Shown: positions 42,345 to 52,487, numbered from the stretch's first letter. The stretch: 64,000 nucleotides of DNA from Domibacillus aminovorans (GCF_001643235.1 NZ_LQWY01000023.1:45423-109422), one strand, 5' to 3'. Notes: generated by a model not told the origin, from the letters alone. Made by a program: numbers and translations.

Positions 42345-43406
42345 ATGCAAAAAAAGAAAACAGCATCCAAATTTTTAGTTGCGATTACAGCGACAGCGGC
42401 TATTTTAGCGGGCTGCGGCTCAGAAGAAAGCAGTGGGAGCGGAGAAACGGACTCTACTGCTGAAAAAGAACCGGTTGAAATTTTGAACGTATCTTATGAT
42501 CCAACGCGTGAATTATATGAAGAGTTTAACAAAGAATTTGCTACACATTGGAAAGAAGAAACGGGCCAGGAAGTCACCATCCAGCAATCGCATGGAGGGT
42601 CCGGGAAACAAGGCCGTGCAGTGATTGACGGCTTGGAAGCGGACGTTGTGACACTGGCTCTTGCTGGAGATATTGATGAAGTTGCCGCGAACCGTAATTT
42701 AATTGCAGAAGACTGGCAGACAAGATTGGAAGATAACTCAACTCCTTACACGTCGACGATTGTTTTCTTAGTACGTAAAGACAATCCAAAAGGCATTAAA
42801 GATTGGAATGATTTAGCGAAAGAAGGCGTATCGGTTATTACGCCAAATCCGAAAACATCAGGCGGTGCACGTTGGAACTATTTGGCTGCCTGGGCATACG
42901 CGGATCAGCAGTTTAATGGCGATGAGGCGAAGATTAAAGAATTCGTCGGAAATATTTATAAAAATGTGGAAGTGCTCGATACAGGTGCACGTGGTTCAAC
43001 GACGACATTTGTGGAACGTGGCATTGGTGATGTTCTGATTGCTTGGGAAAACGAGGCATTTCTTTCACTGAACGAACTTGGAAAAGACGAATTTGAAATT
43101 GTTGTCCCATCAATTAGTATTTTAGCGGAGCCGCCGGTTGCGGTTGTCGATAAAAACGTAGAGAAAAAAGGCACAGAAGAAGTTGCGCAGGCGTATCTTG
43201 AATACTTGTACACGGAAAAAGGTCAAGAAATCGCCGCGAAAAACTACTACCGTCCACGTAACGAAGAAGTATTAAAGAAATACGCCGATCAATTCCCAGA
43301 CATTAATCTCGTCACTATTGACGATGATTTTGGTGGATGGAAAAAAGCCCAAGAAACACACTTTAACGATGGCGGCACGTTTGATGAAATTTATCAGCCA
43401 CAATAA
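42345..43406 (+). CDS. Sulfate ABC transporter, sulfate-binding lipoprotein
   Basis: A signal peptide with lipobox ILAGCG (Cys about 24) leads a 353-residue sulfate/thiosulfate-binding protein: [75 protein letters not shown], all hallmark blocks of Sbp/CysP. It delivers sulfate to CysTWA. GAGAGGGG precedes the ATG. Its level probably depends on the attenuator just upstream, and a hairpin terminator after it would lower expression of the permeases. Confidence 0.92.
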   Translation: MQKKKTASKFLVAITATAAILAGCGSEESSGSGETDSTAEKEPVEILNVSYDPTRELYEEFNKEFATHWKEETGQEVTIQQSHGGSGKQGRAVIDGLEADVVTLALAGDIDEVAANRNLIAEDWQTRLEDNSTPYTSTIVFLVRKDNPKGIKDWNDLAKEGVSVITPNPKTSGGARWNYLAAWAYADQQFNGDEAKIKEFVGNIYKNVEVLDTGARGSTTTFVERGIGDVLIAWENEAFLSLNELGKDEFEIVVPSISILAEPPVAVVDKNVEKKGTEEVAQAYLEYLYTEKGQEIAAKNYYRPRNEEVLKKYADQFPDINLVTIDDDFGGWKKAQETHFNDGGTFDEIYQPQ

Positions 43407-43411
43407 GGCGA

Positions 43412-43444
43412 AGACGGTGGGATTCGTTCCCGCCGTTATTTTTT
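43412..43444 (+). terminator. Intra-operon terminator after the binding-protein gene
   Basis: GACGGTGGGA and TTCCCGCCGTT form a stem with a tight loop, followed by ATTTTTT. Confidence 0.7.
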
Positions 43445-43485
43445 AAACTATATCGTTTATTTATTATAGAAATGAAGGTGATGTC

Positions 43486-44319
43486 ATGGCGAAGAACTGG
43501 AGATTTAAGAAACATAGCATATTACCGGGATTCGGGCTGTCGCTCGGGTTTACGATGTTGTATGTCAGCTTGCTCGTCTTGCTGCCGCTATCGATGATTT
43601 TTATTAATACTTCATCAATGGGTTGGGCGGATTTCTGGGCGACAGTGACAGAACCGCGTGTTGTTGCCTCTTATAAACTAAGTTTTGGAGCCGCGTTTGC
43701 AGCGGCCTGTATAAATGTGATATTCGGCGTGCTTATTGCTTGGGTGCTCGTTCGTTATTCATTCCCAGGCAAGCGCGTAATAGACGGACTGGTAGATTTA
43801 CCGTTTGCGCTTCCTACCGCCGTAGCGGGTATCGCATTAACAACACTATATACGGAAAACGGCTGGATCGGTCAGTTTTTATCGTTTAAAGTTGCGTTTA
43901 CTTCTATTGGTATTACGATCGCGTTAACATTTATTGGTTTGCCATTCGTTGTGCGGATGGTACAGCCCGTACTTCAAAACCTCGATCAGGAAATGGAAGA
44001 GGCTTCCGCTATTTTAGGAGCAAACCGAATTCAAACATTCTTTAGAGTGATCATTCCAGAGATTTTGCCTGCGACGCTTACCGGTTTTGCTCTTGCATTT
44101 GCGCGGGCGCTTGGTGAATATGGCTCGGTCGTTTTCATTGCAGGAAACATGCCGATGAAAACGGAAATTACACCGCTCATTATTATGACAAAGCTGGAAC
44201 AATATGATTATGCCGGGGCGACAGCGATTGCGGCGGTCATGCTCATCATTTCGTTCGTCCTGCTTCTGCTCATTAACGGAATACAGTGGTGGACGAATCG
44301 GAAGTTTGTTCATAATTAA
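43486..44319 (+). CDS. cysT: Sulfate ABC transporter permease CysT
   Basis: A 277-residue permease with six membrane segments. VLLPLSMIFINTSSMGWADF, DLPFALPTAVAGIALTTLY and the EAA loop MEEASAILGANRIQTFFRVI, then GEYGSVVFIAGNMPMKTEI, are specific to sulfate CysT/CysU. AAGGTGATG precedes the ATG. It forms the channel with CysW, 12 bases downstream. Confidence 0.92.
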   Translation: MAKNWRFKKHSILPGFGLSLGFTMLYVSLLVLLPLSMIFINTSSMGWADFWATVTEPRVVASYKLSFGAAFAAACINVIFGVLIAWVLVRYSFPGKRVIDGLVDLPFALPTAVAGIALTTLYTENGWIGQFLSFKVAFTSIGITIALTFIGLPFVVRMVQPVLQNLDQEMEEASAILGANRIQTFFRVIIPEILPATLTGFALAFARALGEYGSVVFIAGNMPMKTEITPLIIMTKLEQYDYAGATAIAAVMLIISFVLLLLINGIQWWTNRKFVHN

Positions 44320-44331
44320 GGAGGGAATTTC

Positions 44332-45195
44332 ATGGCCGGGCATATTCCAATGCAGCATGGCAGTAAAAACACAGGCAAGCGGACAGCAGAAGAACCGCTT
44401 TGGATTCGCGTCCTGCTTATCGCGCTTGCACTCGGGTTTTTGCTTATCTTTCTCGTCTTGCCGCTCATTGCAATCTTTATAAAAGCATTTGAACAGGGAG
44501 CGAGTGTGTATTTCGCATCCATTACAGACCCGGATGCACTGTCAGCAATCAAATTGACATTGATCGTCGTCTTGCTGACGGTCCCGCTTAACGCTATTTT
44601 CGGTGTAGCCGCTGCGTGGACGGTGACAAAATTTGATTTTAAAGGAAAAAGCCTTTTAATTACAATTATCGATTTGCCGTTCGCGATTTCACCTGTTATT
44701 GCCGGTCTCGTATTCGTTTTGTTATTTAGCGCACACGGTTTATTCGGTGAATTTTTATTCGAACAGGACATTAAAATTATTTTTGCTGTACCAGGTATTG
44801 TACTGGCCACACTGTTTGTCACATTCCCGTTTGTTGCTCGTGAATTGATCCCGCTCATGCAGGCGCAAGGATCGGCAGAGGAAGAAGCATCCTTAACACT
44901 TGGTGCCGGCGGATTTAAAACGTTTCTTCTCGTCACGTTGCCGAATATTAAATGGGGCTTATTATATGGAGTCATCCTTTGTAATGCCCGGGCAGTTGGC
45001 GAATTCGGCGCCGTTTCGGTTGTTTCCGGACATATTCGCGGCTTGACGAATACGATGCCGCTTCATATTGAAATTTTATACAATGAATATCAATTTTCCG
45101 CTTCGTTCGCTGTCGCATCGCTTATGTCGATTTTGGCGATCGTCACGCTCGTTTTGAAAAATTTCATTGAATGGAAAACAAGTCAGCACGGATAA
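44332..45195 (+). CDS. cysW: Sulfate ABC transporter permease CysW
   Basis: A 287-residue partner permease: [59 protein letters not shown] (EAA loop) and [20 protein letters not shown]. The block [20 protein letters not shown] is typical of CysW. GGAGGG precedes the ATG. Confidence 0.92.
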   Translation: MAGHIPMQHGSKNTGKRTAEEPLWIRVLLIALALGFLLIFLVLPLIAIFIKAFEQGASVYFASITDPDALSAIKLTLIVVLLTVPLNAIFGVAAAWTVTKFDFKGKSLLITIIDLPFAISPVIAGLVFVLLFSAHGLFGEFLFEQDIKIIFAVPGIVLATLFVTFPFVARELIPLMQAQGSAEEEASLTLGAGGFKTFLLVTLPNIKWGLLYGVILCNARAVGEFGAVSVVSGHIRGLTNTMPLHIEILYNEYQFSASFAVASLMSILAIVTLVLKNFIEWKTSQHG

Positions 45196-45212
45196 GACAG
45201 GAGGGCTTTCAT

Positions 45213-46286
45213 ATGAGTATTCAAATAAAAGAAGTATCAAAAACATTCGGCTCATTTAACGCGCTGAATGATATAAATATTGATATCAAAACCGGAGAGC
45301 TCGTGGCACTGCTCGGTCCATCCGGGTCAGGAAAAACATCGCTGCTCCGCATTATCGCAGGTCTGGAAGAAGCGGACAATGGCGTCATTTTATTCGGTGA
45401 AGAAGACATGACCCACATTCGTACGACAGAGCGAAAAGTCGGGTTCGTTTTTCAGCATTATGCATTGTTTAAGCATATGACCGTGTCTGACAACGTCGCC
45501 TACGGATTGAAAGTACGTCCGAAAAAAGAGCGGCCGTCGAAAAAAGAGATCGAAGCAAAAGTGAATGAACTGCTCGAGCTTGTAAAGCTTGACGCATTCG
45601 CGGACCGTTACCCGTCTCAGCTTTCCGGCGGACAGCGGCAGCGTGTTGCACTAGCACGGGCACTCGCCGTTGAACCGAAAGTGCTGCTTCTTGATGAACC
45701 GTTTGGCGCACTTGATGCAAAAGTACGGAAAGAGCTGCGGCGCTGGCTGCGAAGACTACATGATAACTTCCATATTACGAGTATTTTTGTGACACATGAT
45801 CAGGAAGAAGCACTCGATGTAGCCGACCGGATTGTGGTCATGAATGAAGGGAAAATTGAACAGATCGGCAGTCCGGAAGAAGTGTACGATCATCCAAACA
45901 GTCCATTTGTATATGATTTCTTGGGGAATGTAAATTTATTTCAAGGCAGGCTTCAAAATGGAAAGCTGCTTTATGGAAATGTGGAAATTGATGCACCGGG
46001 CTTTGAGAGCGCAGAAAATCAGCAGGCTGTCGGCTACGTTCGTCCGCATGACGTAACTATTGACAGAGAAGATACATCGAATGAAGCCGTACAAGCAAAG
46101 GTTGTCCACGTTCATGCCGTCGGCCGATCTGTTCACATCGAGTTGAAACGAGAAGATACCGATCAATTTTTAGAAGCGGAATTAACGAGAGAACGATACC
46201 GAGAGCTGGAGCTAAAAGTAGGCGAGGACGTTTTCGTTAAACCAAACCAGCTTCGTGTTTTTATTCCAGAGGATTATTCGATTTAA
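45213..46286 (+). CDS. cysA: Sulfate ABC transporter ATPase CysA
   Basis: Walker [11 protein letters not shown]-loop [16 protein letters not shown], signature [15 protein letters not shown], Walker [20 protein letters not shown] and [15 protein letters not shown] are intact. The C-terminal TOBE part ([15 protein letters not shown]) is that of CysA. AGGAGGG lies before ATG 45213; the longer frame from 45171 is inside cysW. It ends 4 bases before attenuator copy 3. Confidence 0.93.
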   Translation: MSIQIKEVSKTFGSFNALNDINIDIKTGELVALLGPSGSGKTSLLRIIAGLEEADNGVILFGEEDMTHIRTTERKVGFVFQHYALFKHMTVSDNVAYGLKVRPKKERPSKKEIEAKVNELLELVKLDAFADRYPSQLSGGQRQRVALARALAVEPKVLLLDEPFGALDAKVRKELRRWLRRLHDNFHITSIFVTHDQEEALDVADRIVVMNEGKIEQIGSPEEVYDHPNSPFVYDFLGNVNLFQGRLQNGKLLYGNVEIDAPGFESAENQQAVGYVRPHDVTIDREDTSNEAVQAKVVHVHAVGRSVHIELKREDTDQFLEAELTRERYRELELKVGEDVFVKPNQLRVFIPEDYSI

Positions 46287-46290
46287 ACAG

Positions 46291-46341
46291 GCTGATCAGG
46301 CGACTGAAAGCTGCTTATCTTTTAAAGGTAGGCAGCTTTTT
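46291..46341 (+). promoter_or_regulatory. Repeated RNA attenuator, copy 3 (cysA to DUF2325 gene)
   Basis: Hairpin GCT/AGC, GA/A, TCAG/CTGA, loop GCGA (46291-46311), in which the outer pair has changed on both sides relative to copies 1 and 2. Its 3' arm AAAGC begins the terminator AAAGCTGC/GCAGCTTTTT (46307-46341). Confidence 0.65.
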
Positions 46342-46369
46342 GTTTTAAAAAAAGAAAGGAGATAGTAAG

Positions 46370-46663
46370 ATGACCTCATTATTAGTTGTAGGTGGAGACA
46401 AAATTGATAAACTAGCAGACAAATTGGAGCATCATGGATTTGATGAAGTGATTCATGTGAGCGGTCGAAAGGCCAAAATGGTAAAAACGAATATCCCTCA
46501 AAAAGTCGACCTCATTCTTGTCTTAACAGACTATATTAATCATAATCTTTCAAGTGTCATTAAACGAAAAGCGAACGAGCAGTCGATCCCCATCTGTTTT
46601 GCCAAACGATCGTGGAGCTCCATTTACAAGGAGGTGGGAAAGATATTCGTGAATCAAGAATGA
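46370..46663 (+). CDS. DUF2325 protein
   Basis: A 97-residue Rossmann-like protein, MTSLLVVGGDKIDKLADKLE, VDLILVLTDYINHNLSSVIK and SIPICFAKRSWSSIYKE, the DUF2325 pattern. Function unknown. AAAGGAGATAG precedes the ATG. It is the third gene in this operon to be preceded by the RNA attenuator, which ties it to sulfate uptake. Confidence 0.8.
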   Translation: MTSLLVVGGDKIDKLADKLEHHGFDEVIHVSGRKAKMVKTNIPQKVDLILVLTDYINHNLSSVIKRKANEQSIPICFAKRSWSSIYKEVGKIFVNQE

Positions 46664-46841
46664 AGGCTGCGCTCATTCTATAACCGTTGAGATCATCCTT
46701 TTTGTATGAGATGATAGCGTGCTGTTAATCTCCACTAAATTGGTCCATTCGTTAACAATCAACAACAAATCTCTTTGCCTGTACTTCGAATGTCTGCTAC
46801 GCTGAAAGTTATGTGAAAACTTTCAGAAAGGGCGTTGCAAT
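46664..46841 (+). other. Leader region of the TPR-C39 gene
   Basis: No gene fits here. A 9-bp hairpin CTGAAAGTT/AACTTTCAG (46802-46826) stands directly before the ribosome site AGAAAGGG; it could be an operator or could affect translation. I see no clear -35/-10 pair. Confidence 0.5.
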
Positions 46842-49800
46842 ATGAAACCATCTGATATTAAAACTGTTTCAGAACTGATCGGGAAAATTCGGCAGCTCTG
46901 GGAATTGAAATCATATAAAGCTTTGCGCGAGTTTCTTGCTAAAATTGAATCGGAAGAGGACTATTACCGGCTGATCCGGCTCGCGGAAGCTGGGTCTATG
47001 CACAGTTACAGTCATTTTTTAGCAGTCATGGCAAATAAGCGATTTCAATCAGTGCGCACTTTTTCGTGGTACTGCTACAGTTTGCTTGAGAAGGGGAAAA
47101 GCATGGAAGCGGAGACGAAAATGAAGCGGCACCTTTTTGACAAGGACATCGATTCATTATCTGTCGAAGAAAAAAAGGAGGCTTATCTTTTGCTCGTTTG
47201 GACGATGTGCCAGCTGCATCGTTACCGGGAAGCGGACGAATACATGGAACGCATTAAAACAGCAGGTGGTGTTCTTCTGCCGGATCAGCTCGCCGCTTTT
47301 TACATGGAAACGAACGACTGGGTGCGGGCGGAACAGGAGATTGTGAAAGGTCTCAATCTATCGTTTGACAAACGGGGTGACATCTCTTATCTCGTCTATG
47401 CTGACCTGTTATCAAGACAGGGAGATCATGAAAAAGCGCTTCACTTTTTGGAAAAAGGAGCGGAAAGGTTTCCGGATTTGCCATCGCTTCAATTGGAACA
47501 AATACGCAGATTACGTCATATGGGCCGATCCGCAGATGTTCTTGAAAACGTGGAATGGTTAAACGAAGAAAATCCATTTCACGCAAACATCGATTATTTC
47601 CTTTATTTAAAAGCAGAAGCGCTGTACCGTCTTGAAAAATGGGACGAGCTGCAGGCATGGATTTCACAACATGAAAAGGTGCTGCAATCGACTGAATTAG
47701 GCGAGCGGACGATCAATCCTGATGGCGAGTATAAAGAACTCACGATTCAGCCGGTCAGACAAAAGCTTAATTACTGCGTGCCGGCTGCGTTGTCGATGGT
47801 TTTGCAGGCATTGGGTCAAAAAATATCGCAGGATGAAGTGGCGGAGTACGTATTTGATGTGACAGGATCCAAGCTAATGACCGCGATTGATTATATGACG
47901 TCGCTTGGTTTTACATCGAAGTTTTTCAAAGGGACGATCGATTTATATAAACAGTTTATTGACGCAGGCTGCCCGGTCATGCTCGATATGTTGATTGAAA
48001 ACAACTCGCATGTGCAGGTCGTGGTTGGGTATGATGATCGACTTGGCGTACTGCTAGTGCAGGATCCGAATGAATTTGAAGCGGTTATGGTGTCGTATGA
48101 TGAGGCGGCGAAAATGTACCGGTTAAAAGATCGGCTGTCTGTCGTATTCGTCACGACAGAACAGATGCATCTACTTAAGCCTTTAGATGAAAAGGAACAT
48201 CAATTTTTCCAAAGCATGTTCGTTCATCTGGAAGAAATAGAACAAAACATAGAGGCATCAATCGATTCATTTCTTGCATTTCTGGAAAACAATGACGGCG
48301 AAATTTTTGCGTCGATTCTCGGTCTATCGATGATTCAGCATGAAAAAGCGAAGCTGTATCAGGAAAAATGGATCCGTCATGTGATGGAGCGATTTGGTGA
48401 CGATGACGAAGATGTGCAACTTTTGATTGCGCAGTCGTATTACACGCACGATCAAACAGGTAAAGAGTTTCAAGATGTTATGAATAACGTGAAAAAGAAA
48501 AACGCATATGCTCATTTTTTGATGGGAGTCGTCGATTATCAGAAAGACAAAACGGAGCAAGCGATTTTTCATTTGAATCGGTCACTTGAAAAAGATCCGT
48601 TCCAGCCGTCTGCTTATGCATATTTAGCGAGAAGCTATGCGGATTTTTCACAGTTTCAGTTGGCGAGACACCATGCATTGACGGCCCTTGAACAAGCCGG
48701 AACAGATGAGTTTACCCGTTCGACATATGCAATTATTTTGTTGGAGTCAGGTGCCGTTCAAGAAGCACTTCACGCGTTTGAACAGCTTTCAGAAGAATAT
48801 CCAAACAATGATTATTACGCATATGAAATTGGGCGCTGCTATATGGAGCTTGGCGATAAGCAGGCATCTAAATGGCTGAGGCGTGCGCTTGATATGAACC
48901 CGGCTTTACCGTATCCGTATTTGCGTATTGCAGAAATACGGATGGAGGAAGAAAAATGGGAGCGGGCTGAAGCGTATTTACGCACGGGAGCTGAGGATTT
49001 TGTACCGGAATCGAAAACAGGTATTCTCTGGCTGTATATCGGCCATACGCGGATGGGCCGTGAGCTGTATGATCATGCGGAAGAAGCGTATGACAGAGCA
49101 GTGAGGCTCGATGACGATGGTGAACTGCTAGCGGTTGTATATAAAGCACAGTCGATTATTAAACAAGATGATTGGGAGCGGGCGGAACAAGTGATTCGCG
49201 CAGAAACCCGGCCGGATATACTTGTGCGGGCCGGTGCGATGATGATGGAAGAAGCAGAACGGGAAATTCAGCAGTCGCTGGCGCTCAACTTTATGGAAGC
49301 GGGTCTCACAGCAGGAGGCGATGATTTATCGGAGCATGTTTCCATGTATGTGGATTACGTGGAAGACACACCGTTTATTCATCGGGCGGCGTTATTTTCG
49401 GAAACGCTGCGTGCCCGGTACCCGATCAGCGACATTTATTGCTATGAAGCGATTTTTCATGAGCAGATGGAGAATATGGAGATAGTGGAATGGCTGCTTT
49501 TAGAAGCGGTGGAACTTGATCCGAAAAGCACGTTTCCTCATTACCGGCTCGGCAAACTGTATCGGGCTATTGAAGAGTATGAAAAAGCGGTCTTTCATCT
49601 GCGCCGCTGTATTCAACTGGATCATAATTTTACAGCCGCACATGATGAACTTGCTCATTTATATATGGAAACGAGTGATTGCAATAAAGGAAAAAGACAT
49701 CTTTTTCATGTGCTTGAGCAGATGCCACAGGCGTGTGATTTCGATCTTTTTTCAGAGTGGATGTCAACGCCTGCAGAGCGGCAAAAAGTAATCACGCAGC

Positions 49801-50774
49801 TGGGAAAATTAAAAGGAACGACAGATGAAGAATGGCGACTTGGTGCGCTCGCAGATATGCTCGATATAGATGAAGCGATCTGTCTGCTCAAACAAGAAGA
49901 ATCTGTCCAGCTTCAGGCAAAGCTGGCTTCATTGTATTTAAAAGCAGGCAATATAAAAGAAGCATTGTTGCTTATCGAAGCACTCATTCAAAAAGAACCT
50001 GACAATGAGTCATTATATGAACCGTGGGTGGAAGCTCTTTACCGATCGAAAAAGCTGTTGAAAGTCGAGAAGTTCGTAAGAGAGATGGAATTACTGGATG
50101 AAGATACAGCATCTGTTTATCGAAACAGTGCTGATGTACTTGTACTGTGTGTTCGGGAGCAGACGGAAAAAGAGCATCGTGGGCTTCTGAAGAAGCTGAC
50201 AAGCGGAATTAAAACAGCGAGCCTTGTTGGAACGGTGACGGCATATTATGAAAAAGCGATTGAGTTTGAGCCAGACGATCCGCGTGCGTACGACAGGCTG
50301 GCTATCTTTTTCATCGAGCAAGGTGTGGCAGATGACGCGTTGAAAGTGTTGAAACGTTATCTCTCGAATCACGATGATGACAGTTTGCGATTTAAAGCAG
50401 CGGCAGCGGCGATGAGTCATGGAACGGAAAGCGGGAAAGAGAAGTATATTCAAGAAGCGAAGAAGCATTTGCTTCTATTGAAAGAACGTCATCCATCTGA
50501 TGCGGTTGTGCGGGAAATGCTTGGCGATGCGTATATGTATACTGGACAGCCGGATGATGCACTCACGGAATATGAAGAATTGATTGAAACAGCGCCTTAT
50601 AAAACAGAAGGATATGCAGGTATCATCCTTGTCCTTATAGAAATTGATAAGATATCTGAGGCGAAGCAGTTTTTAAATCAGGTGCCGGATCAGATTCGGG
50701 ACCGGGTAGTGGTCCAATTCAAGGAAATGCTAGAAGGCGATCCACGAATGGAGGAGTTGATCAGTCATGACTAA
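46842..50774 (+). CDS. 1310-residue TPR protein with embedded C39-like cysteine peptidase
   Basis: No signal peptide or membrane helix, so cytoplasmic. Residues 1-290 are helical repeats. Residues about 300-440 form a C39-type papain-fold domain: RQKLNYCVPAALSMVLQALG with Cys312, NNSHVQVVVGYDDRLGVLLV with His390, and QDPNE with Asp408. Residues 530-1310 are many TPR units (KAVFHLRRCIQLDHNFTAAH, DALTEYEELIETAPYKTEGY). TPR arrays bind proteins, so this may be a scaffold with a peptidase or peptide-binding core. Reading frame intact; it overlaps guaD by 8 bases. Confidence 0.85.
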   Translation: MKPSDIKTVSELIGKIRQLWELKSYKALREFLAKIESEEDYYRLIRLAEAGSMHSYSHFLAVMANKRFQSVRTFSWYCYSLLEKGKSMEAETKMKRHLFDKDIDSLSVEEKKEAYLLLVWTMCQLHRYREADEYMERIKTAGGVLLPDQLAAFYMETNDWVRAEQEIVKGLNLSFDKRGDISYLVYADLLSRQGDHEKALHFLEKGAERFPDLPSLQLEQIRRLRHMGRSADVLENVEWLNEENPFHANIDYFLYLKAEALYRLEKWDELQAWISQHEKVLQSTELGERTINPDGEYKELTIQPVRQKLNYCVPAALSMVLQALGQKISQDEVAEYVFDVTGSKLMTAIDYMTSLGFTSKFFKGTIDLYKQFIDAGCPVMLDMLIENNSHVQVVVGYDDRLGVLLVQDPNEFEAVMVSYDEAAKMYRLKDRLSVVFVTTEQMHLLKPLDEKEHQFFQSMFVHLEEIEQNIEASIDSFLAFLENNDGEIFASILGLSMIQHEKAKLYQEKWIRHVMERFGDDDEDVQLLIAQSYYTHDQTGKEFQDVMNNVKKKNAYAHFLMGVVDYQKDKTEQAIFHLNRSLEKDPFQPSAYAYLARSYADFSQFQLARHHALTALEQAGTDEFTRSTYAIILLESGAVQEALHAFEQLSEEYPNNDYYAYEIGRCYMELGDKQASKWLRRALDMNPALPYPYLRIAEIRMEEEKWERAEAYLRTGAEDFVPESKTGILWLYIGHTRMGRELYDHAEEAYDRAVRLDDDGELLAVVYKAQSIIKQDDWERAEQVIRAETRPDILVRAGAMMMEEAEREIQQSLALNFMEAGLTAGGDDLSEHVSMYVDYVEDTPFIHRAALFSETLRARYPISDIYCYEAIFHEQMENMEIVEWLLLEAVELDPKSTFPHYRLGKLYRAIEEYEKAVFHLRRCIQLDHNFTAAHDELAHLYMETSDCNKGKRHLFHVLEQMPQACDFDLFSEWMSTPAERQKVITQLGKLKGTTDEEWRLGALADMLDIDEAICLLKQEESVQLQAKLASLYLKAGNIKEALLLIEALIQKEPDNESLYEPWVEALYRSKKLLKVEKFVREMELLDEDTASVYRNSADVLVLCVREQTEKEHRGLLKKLTSGIKTASLVGTVTAYYEKAIEFEPDDPRAYDRLAIFFIEQGVADDALKVLKRYLSNHDDDSLRFKAAAAAMSHGTESGKEKYIQEAKKHLLLLKERHPSDAVVREMLGDAYMYTGQPDDALTEYEELIETAPYKTEGYAGIILVLIEIDKISEAKQFLNQVPDQIRDRVVVQFKEMLEGDPRMEELISHD

Positions 50775-51240
50775 ACAGGAATCATTAATGGCGCACGCGA
50801 TTCAGTTGGCGAAAGAAAACGTTGATACTGGACATGGCGGCCCTTTTGGCGCCATTGTCGTCAAAGATGGAGAAATTATTGGGAGAGGCAGCAATGAAGT
50901 AACCGCTTCAAATGATCCAACGGCACATGCAGAGGTACAGGCGATTCGCGAAGCATGCCAGCATCTAGAGTCCTTTCAGTTGACTGGCTGTGAGATTTAC
51001 ACAAGCTGCGAACCGTGTCCAATGTGCATCGGTGCGATTTACTGGGCACGGCCGGATGCGGTGTATTATGCTTGTACGAAAGAAGAAGCTGCAGCGATTG
51101 GATTTGATGACCAGTTTATTTACGAAGAACTGGGGCAGCCAATTGAAGAGCGTTCGTTGAAAATGAAAAAGTTGGTTATAGATAAGAGTAAAGAGCCATT
51201 TGAAAACTGGACGACGTCATCCAAAAAAATAATCTATTAA
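50767..51240 (+). CDS. guaD: Guanine deaminase
   Basis: A 157-residue cytidine-deaminase-fold enzyme: GGPFGAIVVKDGEIIGRGSN, DPTAHAEVQAIREAC (zinc His and catalytic Glu), TSCEPCPMCIGAIYWARPDA (two zinc Cys), and the guanine-deaminase end GFDDQFIYEEL. It matches B. subtilis GuaD in length and turns guanine to xanthine. Start ATG 50767 overlaps the TPR gene; GGAGG lies 12 bases upstream, rather far. Confidence 0.93.
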   Translation: MTKQESLMAHAIQLAKENVDTGHGGPFGAIVVKDGEIIGRGSNEVTASNDPTAHAEVQAIREACQHLESFQLTGCEIYTSCEPCPMCIGAIYWARPDAVYYACTKEEAAAIGFDDQFIYEELGQPIEERSLKMKKLVIDKSKEPFENWTTSSKKIIY

Positions 51241-51253
51241 ATGATCTTTTAGG

Positions 51254-51283
51254 AAGACCGGTCACGTTTAGCCGGTCTTTTTG
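51254..51283 (+). terminator. Terminator of guaD
   Basis: AAGACCGG pairs with CCGGTCTT, followed by T. Confidence 0.8.
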
Positions 51284-51308
51284 TTATAAAGAGAAGGCGT
51301 ACAATCCA

Positions 51309-51337
51309 TTAAACATGAAAATAAGTCAGAATATAAT
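51309..51337 (+). promoter_or_regulatory. Likely promoter of moeB-moaB
   Basis: TTAAAC, 17-base spacer, perfect TATAAT at 51332-51337. The 130-base leader shows no Moco riboswitch fold that I can recognise. Confidence 0.5.
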
Positions 51338-51467
51338 GAACTTAATAGTGAAAAAATGTTATGCTTTATTACATAAATTGTTGAAGTACTCTGTAGGTAA
51401 AGAGCATTTTATGCGATGGTCATATAAAAGGAATAAACAATGATGATGAAGAGGGTTGAAGGATAGC

Positions 51468-52487
51468 ATGGAAAACCGGTATAGGAAGCAGCAGACCTAC
51501 CGGCCGATTGGAGCAGATGGACAAAACCGTCTCGCTGAATCGATGGTCGCCATTATTGGTTGCGGCGCGCTCGGTTCAGCAGCAGCAGACATACTGGCAC
51601 GTGCCGGTGTTGGACAGCTACTTATCGTCGACCGGGATTATGTGGAAGTGTCTAATTTGCATAGACAGCCGCTTTATACAGAGAAAGATGCACGTGACAT
51701 GATTCCGAAAGTCGTTGCGGCGAAGAAGCGGCTTGCGGAAGTTAACAGCGATGTGAGGGTTGAAGTGTGGATGGATCACGCAGACGCCGCACTCATTGAA
51801 AAACTAGCTGCAACAAGTGATATTCTGCTAGATGGAACAGATAATTTTGAAACGAGACTCGCCATCAATGATGCGAGTTTGAAATATGGTATTCCATGGG
51901 TGTATGGAGCGTGTGTCGGTGGATCAAGTGTGGTCATGCCATTTGTTCCGGATCAAGGAGCTTGCTTCCGCTGTCTTCTCCCGGTTCTGCCTTCATCTGG
52001 AGAAACGTGTGATACAGCAGGAGTGATTGCGCCTGCTGTACAGATTACGGCTTCCTATCAATGTGCCGAAGTGATGAAATGGCTGACGGGGAACCACGAC
52101 GCAATGCGAAAAGAGCTGCTTCGGATTGATGTATGGATGAATGAGCAAAATCAATTCGGCCTCCGTAAAATGAAGCGGCCAGACTGCCCGTCATGCGGCA
52201 AAGAACGAACATATCCATCATTGAATCAATCGCAAGAAACGAAAGCGGCTGTTTTATGTGGTCGCGATATCATTCAACTGACACCTGCTGCAGGCAGGCA
52301 GTTAACGCTTGATGACGGTGAACGGATTGCTAAACAACTTGATCTAACGCGTAAACGGACACCCTATTTTTTGCAAATGATGTACGAAGACAGCCGGATT
52401 GTCTTATTCGCAAACGGCCGGCTCTTTTTTCACGATATGCAGGATGTAAACAAAGCAATGAAGCTGTACAATCAATTATTCAGCTGA
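51468..52487 (+). CDS. moeB: MoeB/ThiF-family adenylyltransferase
   Basis: An E1-like enzyme that adenylates the MoaD C-terminus. IIGCGALGSAAADILARAGV is the ATP-binding loop, VDRDYVEVSNLHRQPLY the next block, DGTDNFETRLAINDAS the Mg/ATP site, CFRCLLP and CPSCGKE the zinc cysteines. The C-terminus (residues 250-339) is a small extra domain without a rhodanese Cys loop. ThiF function for thiazole cannot be excluded, but the moa/moe context decides for MoeB. ATG 51468 follows GAAGGATAG. Confidence 0.88.
   Translation: MENRYRKQQTYRPIGADGQNRLAESMVAIIGCGALGSAAADILARAGVGQLLIVDRDYVEVSNLHRQPLYTEKDARDMIPKVVAAKKRLAEVNSDVRVEVWMDHADAALIEKLAATSDILLDGTDNFETRLAINDASLKYGIPWVYGACVGGSSVVMPFVPDQGACFRCLLPVLPSSGETCDTAGVIAPAVQITASYQCAEVMKWLTGNHDAMRKELLRIDVWMNEQNQFGLRKMKRPDCPSCGKERTYPSLNQSQETKAAVLCGRDIIQLTPAAGRQLTLDDGERIAKQLDLTRKRTPYFLQMMYEDSRIVLFANGRLFFHDMQDVNKAMKLYNQLFS

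Noticed and set aside
51338..51467. Moco riboswitch before moeB
   Set aside because: The leader is too short and AT-rich, and no multi-stem fold with a terminator or sequestered ribosome site could be drawn.
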